Origin: Chara braunii
Lineage: Eukaryota; Streptophyta; Charophyceae; Charales; Characeae
Assembly (NCBI GenBank): GCA_003427395.1
Contig: BFEA01000487.1
Location: 1,138,737-1,202,736 of the forward strand
Length of the DNA: 64,000 nt
Direction: 5' to 3'
Shown here: positions 43,230 through 54,942 of the stretch, in pieces
Numbering within the stretch: the stretch's first letter is position 1
How the letters are laid out: the number at the start of each line of letters is the position of its first letter
Notes under the pieces: model-generated
What the model was told of the DNA's origin: nothing
Database searches by the model: none
Seen by the model: the letters and a program-made list of their open reading frames with translations, nothing else
Translations under genes and position numbers: made by a program

Positions 43230-43610
43230 GTAGCATAAAGAAAAGGTGGCGCTTCAAATTTCGGCCCACCGTATCTGACCTGTAGTACAGCTGTTGGGTC
43301 CTACCGAGCGAAACCTAGACACGCAAAACCCATTACAGGTGATATTCGAAGGGTTGTGCTCGCCTAGACTGCAATACCACCGCTCGAGTTAGAAACCCTG
43401 TCCTGTCGGCCTTCCCTCGAAACGACATGCCAGTCAAAGAAGTCAAACAGGGAATAATGATAACAATAAATAGTTAAAAATAACCAAGAAGTTGGATGCA
43501 ACGATAACTGGGATTCAAAGGCCATCAGATTCCCCCTGAACTAAAGCTTGTAGTCCAACCACATTTATTAGACCTCTGATTTTCTATTTTTCTTCTCTTG
43601 TTGCTTTTTG
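42081..43610 (-). repeat. ORF-X leader and (AAT)n modules, between C and B
   Basis: Polypurine run on minus strand 42,243–42,267. (AAT)n of about 15 units, one interrupted, at 43,176–43,229. An ACCGCAATAAAAAAA word at 43,014 and 43,088 is a short local duplication. Stem-loop near 42,743–42,772 (GTTGGCTT/AAGCCAAC). No gene. Confidence 0.55.
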
Positions 43611-44499
43611 TTTAGTTTTCTGTTCTCTTGACTGCTGTCAGCATCATGCACCTGACCCATAACCTGTACAGCGACGCTTAGCGCGCAGTTGAAAAGACTG
43701 AGCCTGCCCTCTCACTTTCGCGTCCCAGGGCGAACCCGGCGGCTACCACGGTCACAGGCCGGTAGTGCTCTGCTGTACAGCAGGGCGCCGAGCCTGCGTG
43801 GACCAGTAGAAGTCCTGTGGCGCACCCGTTTTGCTGAGGGATACGCCACTAGGACCGGCCTGCGCCGAAAATAGTCCAGGTACAGGACCTATAGCACGAG
43901 ATGTGCCTAGGGAGCAGAAGTGCGAAACAAGGAGCTGACCTCGAGTGAGGACCTGGTACACAAAGGAGGGTTGGGACACCGTGCCCTCCGACATAATACC
44001 AAACCTTCACTTAGCGTCCCCGCTGGGTCAAAACGGATTATGCTTGCAGTATACAAACAGTGAAAGCAACAGTATTCTCATTCGTTCTTATTCACGACTC
44101 GCTGTGCAGCCCGAGCCGTGGCTCTGTGCGGCCCGTTTTTTGTTTTGCTTCAGCGTCCACTCTTTCTCCCGGCACTCGTTTTTTTTTCGACCGGTCAGTT
44201 TTTTCCTCTACGCTCACCTTCTCCTTCGGCTCACCTTTCTTTTTGGCGCTCACCTTCTCTCTCTCAGTGCTCGTCTTTTCTCTCTCTCCTCGCCTCCCTT
44301 CTTCCACAGCAGGTCGTGGTCCTCATATTCAGTGCAGTCGTTTTTCCTCTTTTCTTCTTATCAGTTCTTTGTTTTCGTTCTCCCCCTTGTCCATCTCATC
44401 ACCGCAAACTCTTTTCACATAGTATCCTCCTAATGATAGGTCTTAGTGCTACTCCTCAGTCTCGCATCCCTCCCTTAATAACTAGACTCGATCTTCGCC
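43611..44499 (+). promoter_or_regulatory. Opposite-strand promoter region, unit C
   Basis: Counterpart of 24,171–25,063. The TATA position reads TATACAAAC (44,049–44,057). CT-rich leader 44,155–44,390. Confidence 0.35.
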
Positions 44500-44970
44500 A
44501 TGCCTGAGGCACGTCATGGACAGGGTCGAGGAAGAGGAGGTAGGACAGGAAAGGCCAAAGAGGAGCCACCGGTTAGGGCACGACGCTCCTACAGTTCAGA
44601 GGAGGAGGAGGAGGAAGAACCAAGAGGCTACGCGCATCCGAGGCCCTATCCACGTTATCCATCATCAGGGTGGTATGAGAAGACTCCATCCACTGACAGG
44701 ATGGAGTACCTTCGTAAAAAAATTGATCCGCGCTATAGTACCCCCAGTGCTTTTTCTCCCCCTTATATTCCTAGAGCTCCTCCCACTCCAACCGTAAGCA
44801 AGGCCATAATGCCCGCTCTGCCTCCTTCTGTTCCATGTACTGTCTCATCACCCCATCATCCCATTCACTGTGTTCTTTTCAGCATCTTTTGTCTCCTCTT
44901 TCTCTTCCAACTCGAGCTCATGGCTGTCTTTTACGTCCTGTATATGCGCGACTTCTTCTCTGCTTTCTAA
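44500..44970 (+). CDS. Arg/Gly- and Glu-rich ORF, long copy, unit C
   Basis: 156 residues from a true ATG. RG-rich start, seven Glu at 34–40, Pro/Tyr/Arg middle, Pro-rich stretch IPRAPPTPT near 90–98. The last ~40 residues are very hydrophobic (LFSIFCLLFLF), either a membrane segment or read-through beyond the true gene, since the same DNA read on the other strand gives a Glu/Lys-rich frame. Runs opposite to pol. Confidence 0.4.
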   Translation: MPEARHGQGRGRGGRTGKAKEEPPVRARRSYSSEEEEEEEPRGYAHPRPYPRYPSSGWYEKTPSTDRMEYLRKKIDPRYSTPSAFSPPYIPRAPPTPTVSKAIMPALPPSVPCTVSSPHHPIHCVLFSIFCLLFLFQLELMAVFYVLYMRDFFSAF

Positions 44971-45610
44971 GTCTGATTTCAGCTCATAAGATTTCCAATT
45001 CACTGTCCATTCTATAGCGTCCCAGGCCTGAGAGTTTTGCTTCCTTAAGGCCACGGACGCATGTTCGTCGTGAACCAGGCCGCTTGTCGGCCACCAAATA
45101 AAATCTTAAGAAGGATTTTGTCTAAATCTTTGGCCCGTTCAACCGCTGGTTTTTCACATGGAGGTTACCTTAACTCTTGATCAGACATTTATGCCAAGGA
45201 TGACCCCAGTAACGGGGGTACTTGCTCTGTCTGCCATGCTGGAAGTAGGGCATACCAAACCCTCTTTTCTGTTCTCTGGTCTGAGTGAGACGTCTTCTCA
45301 GCTTCTCAAGCACCTGACGGGGATACCAAACCCTTGTTTTCTTTCTCTGGTCTAAGTGAGGCGTCTTCCCAACTTCTCAGACAAAAGGGAGGGGATACCA
45401 AACCCTTTTTTTTTTTCCTGGTGTGGGAGCTTCAGACAATTATCCGTATACCTGCAAAACCAGCAAGTCCCATAGACAACAACCATGCCCAGCAAGCAGA
45501 CTCTCTGACAACCAGGAGTTAAACATAAATAAATTAAAATAAAACCCATAAATAAAATAATAAATAATAATAACAATTAATACATAGCAACTCTTCGTGC
45601 CCAGGATTTA
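44971..45610 (-). repeat. 71-bp repeats and AT-rich tract, unit C
   Basis: 71-bp repeats at 45,170–45,430; AT-rich tract 45,520–45,590. The first 180 bp show nothing I can name. Confidence 0.55.
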
Positions 45611-46190
45611 TTGATTGCCTTGGTTTCGGCCCACCACTGGCCAGGAATGTCAGACGTCCCGTCAGTCTGACATACCTCATTCGGTCCGCCTCAGGCTAGG
45701 ACTAGTCAGACCATTTGTCTTGACAGCCCCTTTGACCTGCGTCCAGGTCACGACCAATCATACCCACCACTCGAGTATGACAGCCCTTTGGCGCTCTCAC
45801 CAGGACACCCAGACTATAGCGGGTCTGGTCACCCTATGACAGTAGACGTCCCGTCAGTCAAACTGTCCCGAATCCGGATTTAACCACTGCGGTCAGGGAC
45901 CGGCTCACCTACCAGTTTTGGCCAAGGGTGGTGGCTACCCCGCCCAGAATTTTGAACGTGGGACCCGGTCTAACCATAGTTCCAGGCTCTGGCTAACCTC
46001 ACTGGATTGCATCCTCTGACTGTGGTAGGGTTCCAGTCGACCCCTTTCACCCTCATAGGCCAGACTCCGGGAGTCTTAGCCTACTACGGAATTCGACACT
46101 CACGTCGGGGACTTGCTGACCCTACCAGATTGCAACCTACTGCGGTAAGGCTCCGGCTGGCCCCGACAATCAACGTGTCCTTAGGTTAGA
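45611..46190 (-). repeat. Hairpin repeat array, unit C
   Basis: Third copy of the array; ATGTCAGAC/GTCTGACAT stem at about 45,647–45,673 and CCAGAC/GTCTGG stem near 45,807–45,828 kept. Confidence 0.55.
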
Positions 46191-47220
46191 GAAGAAAACC
46201 CCAAGCACATACGATAAGACAAGCATAGCATAATCCCATAAGCAGACTGTCCTCGCCTCATAACAGAACAAATATTTCCCAGGAGACCTCCCTTCAGTCT
46301 CAAGAGGCACTAAACAATAACATGCTAGCCAACACTAAGGGTTCGCAAAAGACCTCCCTTCAGCCTCAAGCAAAGACTTAGTGCTAGCCCCAGAGAGGTC
46401 CCTCCCTCAACTGGGATTTCTTTTCCACGAGACATGCCTCCAATTTCAAGGAAATAGTGAAATACTGATCTATGAAAGGTCCCTTCCCTCATCTGAGTGA
46501 AGACAGATCCTTAGTCAATAAGCACGAAGTTCCTCTACTGACCACTCTTAGTCAAGTAAAGTTGAACTTCTATATGCCTGCCTTCATCTGAATCTCTTAG
46601 ATGGGCAACTTAGTTAGAGACACGAAGCCCTTCTGCTGATAACTCTCAGTCAGGCAGAACTGAACTTCTTTATGCCCATCATGATTTTTTTTAGTGATAA
46701 CAATAGTATTGCTTATATCATTTGATGTGCCACAGCCATGATCTTCTCAGACCTTGACACTTGTGCCAATGCTTTCAGAACTGTACTCACAGTTACTTCC
46801 CACTCTCAGGATTTGACACTCATGGAACGACCGCAGCACATCATCAAAGATATAGTCTCATTAACTCAATTGCTTGCTGAAATAGATAACGAAATGACTT
46901 GCTGAAAACTGGAATATTGCAACTGAGATGCTGAAACTGAAGTACTGAAACTGAAATACTGAAACTGAAATACTGAAACTGAAATGTTGAATTGACTATG
47001 CAAGAATGATCATTGTCTGCTGATAACCGAGCCTCACTATCTCAGTGTCTTACTGTATTCTTTCTAAGTCCTCAATGACCGTTCTCTTACGTGGGTGGTT
47101 GACTCTTCTTTCCTCTCTTTCGAGTCACTGTAGGGATCTAGTCAGGATCTCTGAAGATAAACTTACGAAGTCTTGACCTTGACACCATGTCGTGAACTTT
47201 GGATCCGTCCATTGCTGAGA
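46191..47220 (-). repeat. Region after pol and truncated integrase tail, unit C
   Basis: ~98-bp duplicate near 46,500–46,680; CTGAAACTGAAATA words repeated four times at 46,925–46,985. The integrase C-terminal coding part is reduced: about 130 bp are missing at 47,220, removing the GPY/F module. Confidence 0.55.
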
Positions 47221-48233
47221 TCTTTAATTTCTCTTTTCTTATATATATTTTCTTGTTCCATCTTTCTTGCTCCGATAGTCTGCTGGATGTCATTCTCTTT
47301 GCTGCATCCATTACTGCCTGATCAACTTCAGATATCTACCTCATTCTGATCTGAAGGAGTTCTCAAACAGAATAGTCTCTGTCGTTTTCTTGACTTGACC
47401 ATGTCTTGATAATACTCTCAATTAGCAGTATAGCATATCGGTCGTACCACAAAGTAAAAGGTGCATAACCAGTTGTTCTCTTGACTGTGATACTATCAGC
47501 ATATACAACAACTCTTAACACCTTTGGCCAATTACTGAGTTTCCCTTCACACCACTTGGCCAATGAATCTTTCAGAGTTTTGTGGCCTCTCTCAACAGGG
47601 GCATTCGCTTGAGGATGGTAAGTAGTCGCATATTGAATTGTGACTTCCAATCTGAGTGTAATTCTTCTGACGACCTCATTTCTGAATTTTGATTCTCTGT
47701 CTGAGACAAATTCTCAGATAAAAGGATACCTGAGATAGATTTCTTCTATCCAATCAGCCACTTGTTCGGCTGTGTTCCTTTTCAGAGTTTTTGCCTCAAC
47801 GTATCCTGAGAAGTTATCTCTCATGTTCAGTATGTATCTCATCCCACCTTTGCCTGGAGGCATAGTGATGAGATCCAGATGAACTCTACTACATGGCTCT
47901 ACCAGAATTGTAGGGAATAGGGGCTCAATCATCCTCGTGGTAAACCTCTTCTGACATAAGACACATGATTTACAATATCTGAAAATCAACGTCTCTGATG
48001 CCAGGCCAGAAGTAGAGTTTGACAGTCTTAGAGTAGGTTGCCTTAGCAGCCCTGTGGCCACCGGCAACCCCCTCATGCAGAGCAGCAATTATCTCTAACT
48101 GCCTCTCTTTACCACAGACCACTCTTAGTGGAGGTAGGTCTCCCTTACGATCCACAAAGAGATGTCCTCTTTTTAGTCTGAATTTCTTCCTTGAGTCTTT
48201 ATTATAATATTCTTTTAGTTGCCCCTTTTCCAT
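47221..48233 (-). pseudogene. pol: Integrase, unit C
   Basis: Open pieces 47,363–47,650, 47,714–48,088 and 47,970–48,233. Zinc ligands H, H (HEGVAGGH) and C, C (YCKSCVLC) kept. D of HLDLI and E of VERGHK kept; SDRGSEF is changed to SDRESKF. AGA to TGA just before EFVSD. Confidence 0.75.
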
Positions 48234-48900
48234 CTGTTGACCGTTGGATCTACCTGTTGATGCTTTTTAATGACACCAATCACAGCAGATGCATCAGTCC
48301 TCAGGATGAATCTTCTCCCCTAGACGTAGTGCCTAAGCACGTGAGGCTATGGATGATTGACAGTAGATCTTTCCTGAATTGGGTGTAGTCTCTTTCAGTA
48401 GAAATAAGGGTTCTGCTTTCAAATCTCAAAGGTCTTTGTCTCCCGTTTTCATCTTTCTGAATAAACACTCCACCCAGAGTCACTGGTCCTCCATCGGCCT
48501 GAATGATGAAAGGTCTTGCATCCTTTTTATCATAATAAGGTACTTTCAGTACTACACGACCGTCTCTTAGTTTTTCTTTCAATGTCTCTGTTGCAACTTG
48601 TCTTTTATCATTCCATGCTAAGTTAGTCCCTTGTCTTACCATCTCTCTCAGAGGTTCTGCAAGGGCTGCAAAATGAGGAATAAAAATCCTCCAGAAGCCA
48701 CAAACTCCCAAGAAGCTCCTAACGTCTGTCGCTCTCTTGAAAGGCAGAGACCAGTTCAAAATTTTGTCTATCTTCTTGGGATCTGGACTCCTACCCTTGG
48801 AGAAGCATCTGAAACCCAAGATTATCACTTCTAGTAGGAAAAGAAGGGACTTTGGTCCACTGGCAGTCAGATTATACTTTCGAAGTCTTTCTAGGACCAT
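48234..48900 (-). pseudogene. pol: RT thumb and truncated RNase H, unit C
   Basis: Open 48,301–48,900 through GFWRIFIPHFAAL, IQADGG (Glu to Gln beside the Asp) and KDLLSI. About 470 bp are then missing at 48,235 (between QQVDPTV and KRG), deleting the last RNase H Asp and the whole acidic linker, so RNase H joins integrase directly. Confidence 0.75.
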
Positions 48901-49760
48901 CGTTACTCCTTCAGCATGTTCCCAGACAAACTTTCTGACTCCCCTGCGACCAAAGTCTCATCTCTTACCAAGGGTCCTTTTACAAGATTATCATCAATAT
49001 AGGGACTGGTTATTTTAGGAGAAATATCCTGCATGACTTTGATCATATCCCTTTGAACCACCGCCACTCCGTTAGTCTAACCCTGAAGTACCACACACAT
49101 CTGAACAAGCCCCATTGGCGTGTGCATGGCAGTCATGGGTCGGCCAGTGGGGTCAATAGGGAACTGATCATAGCCAGAATACAGGTCAACTAGAGAATAA
49201 ATACATCGACCAACAAAGAATTCAGCGAGGAGATCAGCAATGGGAAGACTACCTGCATTACGTACCGTCACAGAATTGAGCTTCTGAAGATTCTGTATCC
49301 ATCTTAGTCCGCCCCCTGGCTTCCAAAAACAAAACAAGTGGTTAGCATACGGTCCATCAGTAGGTTCAGCAACATTAGATGCAATCTTCTTGTCTAAGTA
49401 CTTCACTACTTCCGCTTCTTCCTTTAGGGCATACTTAGTTGGTCTATCATTCCATAAAACATGATCAACTGTCAAAATTTTTGCCATCTTGATCATGTCC
49501 ACGTCCAATCGCCCCCTCTCTTCATCATTAAAGGAGAAAGCACCAGAGAATTCCTGACACATCTTGAATATATATTTTTTCCCTTTTGGCAGAATAAACT
49601 GATCCGAGTCTGTCTTCATCACGTCAAACCTTTCTCTGGTGACCCTATTCTTTAGCTTTGCCGATTCCCTCAATGCTCTTATAATTTGTCTTTCCTTTTT
49701 CAATGCTTCATCATAATTTTTCTCTATTCAGACTGTCACTAGTTTTTTTTTCACCCCCTT
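48901..49760 (-). pseudogene. pol: Reverse transcriptase, unit C
   Basis: Open 49,077–49,703 (208 codons), the longest RT frame here: LRWIQNLQKLNS, SLVDLYSGYDQFP. VVPQGWTN reads VVLQG-stop-TN (TGG to TAG at 49,077). SPYIDDN follows at about 48,990. A one-base loss near 48,943 shifts the frame. Confidence 0.8.
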
Positions 49761-50930
49761 CGGCTTATACTTTCTTTTTGACCTAGTGACTATTTTCTTA
49801 AAAAAGGGTGAGTCGATGCAAATCTCAATTCCATTTTTCCTTGCTTAGCATTCTCCACAACTTTCTTGAAGGCTTCAATTTGCCCGTCCTCATCCTCGAG
49901 TTTACCAAGGGCTTTCATCATTTTCGAAACTTGATTGATTCCTACTGAAATCTCTTCTTTTGCTTCTCATTTTCCTTCCTTCTTTAGTCTCCTAACTCTT
50001 TCATCAGATTTTTCCCTGCAGATCGAATTAGCAGATAGTTGATGCTTGAAATCATGTTTTGTACCGACCATAAAGGTTTGTTCTTAAGCAGTCTCTGGGT
50101 CCTGTAGACTGATCCAGGGTGACCCCTCATGACTGAAAAATTGGACCGTCTCCATCCTATGCAAGAATGGAGTTTCCAAGATACAGTCATGATCCAGATC
50201 AGGTACTACAAAACCTAGTAACTCCACAGTCATTGTCCCAACCTTGATAGACAAATTATCAATAAATTCTGCCACAAACAGTTCTTCTGCAATACTACTC
50301 AGTACATTTTGTGCAGGCCTGTCAATTTATAAATTACAAACTTTCATCGTTCTTCGTGAAATAAGTATCATCTCTGCCTCTGAATCTACTAGGGCTAAAG
50401 TTTTCACTTGATTGATGCGAATTGTAAGATGCCCACAACCCATGGTTGCAAATCTCCTCTTACAACCTTGCAGTGATCTATTCACTTGGTTGGGAAAGAC
50501 TGACCCCAAATAATTAAGTTCCATTTTCTTCTTCTCAATTAACCTCTTCAATTTTTCCCTCCGTTTGGCTGCTAATGTCATTGCTTCCTTGAAAGACAGT
50601 GTTTCTTCCGTTTCTTCCAGCATCTTAGCAATTACATCCGAAATCATTTTTTCATCATCCAGATCACTCTTGAGAACAAATTTTTTCTTTGTCCCCTGTT
50701 CATTCTTTTCCCCATAACGTTCCAGTTCAAGATCATCAAGGATGTCCATAAGTGAATCCTCAGCCTTCTTTCTTTTCTTTTCTTCTATCATTTGAGGTGT
50801 CATACGGGTTTGGTGATTCCTTACTTCACCAACCCTTACACTAGGTTTCATGATAAGTTCTGGGGGTAAATCACCATGGAATGACATCATATTAGCCAGG
50901 AAATCAGCCACTTCATTGGAAGAGAACTCT
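49761..50930 (-). pseudogene. Protease and gag-tail linker, unit C
   Basis: 50,327–50,911 is open for 194 codons and contains the active-site loop as VDSEAE (Gly to Glu, probably inactive). 50,084–50,275 carries the C-terminal part LDHDCILETPFLHRM. Glu/Lys-rich linker 49,830–50,040 has stops. Confidence 0.7.
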
Positions 50931-52258
50931 ACTAATCTAGAGGGATTCTGAAAAGTAAGGTTCCTCCCAATGGAGACTCACTTGCTGATGCCTCACTAGG
51001 CTCACACTCTGTCAATGTTAAGGACTGCCGAGACAACTCAATCATGGTATAAGGGTCATATGTTCTTTGTACCAGTTCATTAGGTAAATCTCCAGTGAAG
51101 AAATGAACATTCACATTGATCTTTCTCTTCTTCTTAATCTTCATTTTTTCATCATGTTTAAGAGCAAGAAGTCTCATACCTCCCGGATGTGTGGGGTCCA
51201 CCTTATTCCATGATCTATCACAGACATGGTCCATTGTATCTTTCTTTTCCACCCCACTTCTTACATCCTCCTCAAGTGGTTTGCAGTAGGTGGTAGTATG
51301 TCCACTTTCGCCACAATAGTAGAAAGTAAAACTCATCTTAGGACGCTCATCATATTTCATTCTCTCTCAATTTCCTCCATCACCATTTTTCCCATTCCTT
51401 TTGGCTCTGGACGAATCCCCCTTCTTACCATGATTTTCGTTGTCATCATCATCGTCGTCATCCTCCTCACTTTCAGCATTTTTCTTTCCCCTGTCATCCA
51501 CATCATGCGTTGCAGGCCTTGCAGGCATAAAGTTAACCATCACTTTCTGAAAAATATTCTCAGCAGTTAGATTGTTTCCTCTATTCATTCCATTCTTAGT
51601 CTCCCAGTCCTTGGTCAAAGTATTGATCTGATCCAGTGACCATTTCTTATGGGAGACGGTAGGTAGAGTTTTTGTGATTGCTACGATTTCGTCCCATGTG
51701 AGAGGATAGTGCTAAGCTTGATTAAAAACTGCTTGCCTTTCAGTGTTAGTAAAGTTCGTCAAAAATATATGACATCTCTGAGCTTCATCCAAATACGAAA
51801 TTCTTCTTGCTGTTCGGATGAAGGTCTGAAGAAAAACGTTGAAAGTGTCGTATTTAACTCTTCTGATGTTAAGTAAGTTCCTAGTTGTGGTTGAAACTGA
51901 ATCTTTCTCAAATTCCTTTTTCAGTCTCTCCTTGACTTCTTCCCAAGTAGTAGCACTTCCATTAGTTCCTGAACTTTCAATCTCGAGTCAGTGTCACAAT
52001 AAGATAGAAGGTGTTTAAACCGTTGTTTTTTTGTCCAGCCATAATGAGTCCAAATAATTCATACTCATCCAAGAAGTCATTAACCTGAGGTCCTCTGAAG
52101 CAGGGAATTCTCTCATCCGACCTTTTTGCTTTTGCAATATCTGACCCTCCTTTGATTGTATGAACTCTCTCGACCAGTTCCCGTATAACCTCAACCAAGG
52201 CCTCTTCATTGATGCCTGCAGACGTACTTGGTCTTGCTCGTCCTTCCATCTTGACCAT
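50931..52258 (-). pseudogene. gag: gag, unit C
   Basis: ATG at 52,258, same one-base loss as unit B. Zinc knuckle reads FYYCGESGHTTTYC: the first Cys is Phe. Acidic run DDDDDDNEN at about 51,440. Extra stops in the capsid near 51,715. Confidence 0.75.
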
Positions 52259-52319
52259 AGAATTTTTCCAAGTATTCCTTTCTCTTTCTGTGACTTTTGT
52301 CCTCTTTATTTTCTTCCCT

Positions 52320-52589
52320 TCAATTTCTCACTCTTCTCGCAGTAGATACAGACTCGTTCCTCTCTTCTCTTGTCTGCTCTACCCCCTGAGAGTTCTGCAC
52401 ATATAGGGTATAAGCAATAATTGATTGGGTAGTGATCAAGGGCAATGCAATCCTTCTCAGCCTTCCAATGTAATCTTCAATCAATTATTTCTCATCATCC
52501 CTACTCAGCCTTCTGTCATAACCCTTTATAGTACCACAGATTATAAAATATCGAGTCAGGTCTATAATCTCATAATCAAATTGCATCAT
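52320..52589 (-). pseudogene. ORF6, unit C
   Basis: ATGATG at 52,584–52,589 abuts the ORF5 TAA at 52,590–52,592. AAA to TAA inside RDDEK breaks it after about 34 codons. Confidence 0.4.
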
Positions 52590-52880
52590 TTACAGCCCGC
52601 TGTTGATCCTTCTTGCAAGAGAGACCCGTTCCTGAAAAGTGTGGTATGATACTTTTTCAGTAATTCCCTCTTTCACCACCTTTAACAAATAGATTATCTC
52701 AGTCTGGTCAGTGGTAATTCTCAAGGAAAAATCTCTCACGCGATCCAAGAAAGACTGCAAAAACTCAAGCTCATCCAGGGTAGAAAGATTTCTATCAGGG
52801 ATCCGAAAAGTCTCTTCTATCTTCACTACTCTACCTTCAAACACAACACCTAGTGTCAGTTGTTCAGTCAAACTGAGCAT
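52590..52880 (-). CDS. ORF5, intact copy, unit C
   Basis: 96 residues, ATG 52,880. The upstream ORF4 stop TAG (52,883–52,885) is two bases away. Contains LDELEFLQSFLDRVRD and SYHTFQERVSLARRI, helical by composition. Only uninterrupted copy. Unrecognised. Confidence 0.45.
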   Translation of the reverse strand: MLSLTEQLTLGVVFEGRVVKIEETFRIPDRNLSTLDELEFLQSFLDRVRDFSLRITTDQTEIIYLLKVVKEGITEKVSYHTFQERVSLARRINSGL

Positions 52881-52882
52881 TG

Positions 52883-53455
52883 CTAATCATCATAAGCAAC
52901 ATCTGAAAGGTACATCTCAGGTTGGACATAATCAGGGATCTCAAATCTGTATTCAAAGGTACTCAGGAGAAGGGATTTTATCATCACAGTGAAGTCTTTT
53001 TCTCTTGATCTACCAATCTCTGCAATGGCTTCCAACAGACGCATTCAATCTCTGCTGACTTCAAATCCCTTAGCAGTTGAGAACTCAGATAGCCTCTCAA
53101 ATTATCTTACTTCTTTCCCCCAGGCTACTTTCCTCTTTAGCTTTTCAAGTCACTCCTTGGTTCTTATGAGCCTAATATAAGCGTCTGTCTGACACTTCAA
53201 GTAGTCATCTTCCTCTTCTAGGCCTGCTGGTACATAAATTCGTACGTCCAGGCTGCCAGTACTCAGGAATTTGACCAATGGAATGTGAAATATTATGGAC
53301 CCTCTCTTCGAAGTCTCATACCTCAGGATCACAAAAGGATTATCACACCTTATCACCTCACAGAGTTTCCCCCTCACAGTAGTTATTCTGGCTACTGAGA
53401 CTATTCTTCTTGGGCTCTCTTCACTTTCCATACAAACTTCATCATGGCATACCAA
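52883..53455 (-). pseudogene. ORF4, with stops, unit C
   Basis: Same RTKE-stop lesion (53,150) as unit B and identical to it from 52,990 apart from a few bases. Confidence 0.42.
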
Positions 53456-53891
53456 TTGTTTTTAGATAGATTNATATCAGGTAAGGGAGGGACTGGGAAT
53501 CCATCAACGAAAGTAAATCGAGTCGACCCAGTGAAGCATCTGTTCTCTCTCTCAAGTCTCTCTTTCTCTCTCAGTACTACCTCTTCAGCAAATCTCTAGC
53601 ATCTCCCATACACTGCATCAGTGCTTCTTTCTTTTGGAACATAGATTGTCACATCATACACATCTTGATCTTTGAAATAGAATGTCAGTATATATAACCG
53701 TTTCTGCTCCCATCCGCTCTTGACCATCTCATACCTGACAATTCATATTGAAATGTCTCTCTCCTGCTCAGAGTATTCAATGACCTTAGGAGACATTCAA
53801 TCTTCTCTTGACTTGGACCCGAACCTCTGCCAAAATTTGACCTCCTTTGTTTGATTACTTCTGTTGAAATCTCTTCAGCTCTCATGACCAC
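53456..53891 (-). pseudogene. ORF3, broken, unit C
   Basis: ATG present two codons inside the open frame; SNFGRGSGPSQEKIECLLRSLNTLSR intact, then a frame change at ETFQYE. N at 53,473. Confidence 0.38.
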
Positions 53892-53949
53892 CGTTTCTTT
53901 TCTCTCTTGCTAATGCCATGTTGATTATCGGTAGTCAGTTACTCTCGTC

Positions 53950-54287
53950 ACAATAACTGTCAGGTATAGGAGGGATAAGAACAGTCTTATATGTTACTGG
54001 CATTATACCCTATTCCACTTTCTTCTTTTGCTTGATCAAGTCGGCCTTCTCATCATAAATAAATTGATCACGATCTCCCATAACCAATTAAACTTCTCAC
54101 CATCATTGCTGTCTCCTTCCTTGACATACGGGCGAATATCGTAGATATCTCCCTCCAAGAAGTGAGTCATCACTACGCAGATGGTTGAGCCACAAGAACG
54201 ATAGTCCGAACAAGCCTCATATCTGTAAGGAAATATTCCTCTTGTAGTAATTTTTGACAACTCTTTCAGAGCACCGTCGATCAGCAT
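53950..54287 (-). pseudogene. ORF2, frameshifted late, unit C
   Basis: ATG 54,287; ITTRGIFPYRYEA and GDIYDIRPYVKEG intact, frameshift at about 54,060 before the KQKKKVEWG region. Confidence 0.45.
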
Positions 54288-54601
54288 TTGTCTCGATCCG
54301 TCTCACTCTCTTTCTTTCAGTTCCTTTCTGCGTGTTTGAGCGATAATTGGGCATACCTGGTATCAAGCTCGATTCTCTCCAGTCAATAACATCAATCTCC
54401 TTTTCCCGATCCTGTGTGGCACCTCACACAAGGAAGAAATAAATCACAGTTAGCAGTCGTGATTCTCAAGAAAATCGAAACTTAAATGAGAATAATAAAG
54501 TTAACATGAAGCTCACAAAAATGTCAACAGTCTCAAGTTCTAATCAAAGTTGAAAGATGACGATGACCCAGGTTCGTTCCGGACACGAAAATATTTTCAT
54601 G
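54288..54601 (-). other. Leader between PBS and ORF2, unit C
   Basis: Untranslated, no ORF. Confidence 0.45.
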
Positions 54602-54619
54602 TCCCCGGCAACGACGCCA
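54602..54619 (-). other. Primer binding site, unit C
   Basis: TGGCGTCGTTGCCGGGGA on the minus strand; one change from the tRNA-Asp-complementary consensus, at a different base from unit B. Confidence 0.72.
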
Positions 54620-54735
54620 TTTTTGTCGCACTTTTTCCAGCCGAGCCACCTCGGGCGACCGGAAAGTCAACAGGCTGTCACGCAAAATTTTGTATATGAT
54701 AAGAATAAATAAAATAAATTGGATAATTCCCTTCC
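54620..54735 (-). repeat. LTR-like 3' end and large deletion joint, before unit C
   Basis: Terminal LTR sequence, then at about 54,735 a jump to the MREEEV ORF. About 2.6 kb (poly(A) signal, ORF1, TACTC cluster; compare 35,815–38,440) is absent. Confidence 0.65.
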
Positions 54736-54942
54736 TGTTGAGCCGGTACTGTGCAGCCTGTTGATAAGTCCGTACAAGTAGATTACATACTCAATATATA
54801 TTCTTTCTCCAACAGTCTCAACAACAAACCTCATCTGGCTCATTATATATGTCTCCATATCCCTGCATGCGTCATCCTCCCAACCTTCCTTCTTATCCCT
54901 GTTTAATCAGCCCTTCACCACTAGGACCTCCTCTTCCCTCAC
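54736..54942 (-). pseudogene. MREEEV ORF, decayed, unit D
   Basis: ATG changed to GTG at 54,940–54,942, a TGA after VVKG, and 3' end lost at the deletion joint. No Ns here, so it shows the residues hidden by Ns in other copies (for example IEYVIYLYG). Confidence 0.5.
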
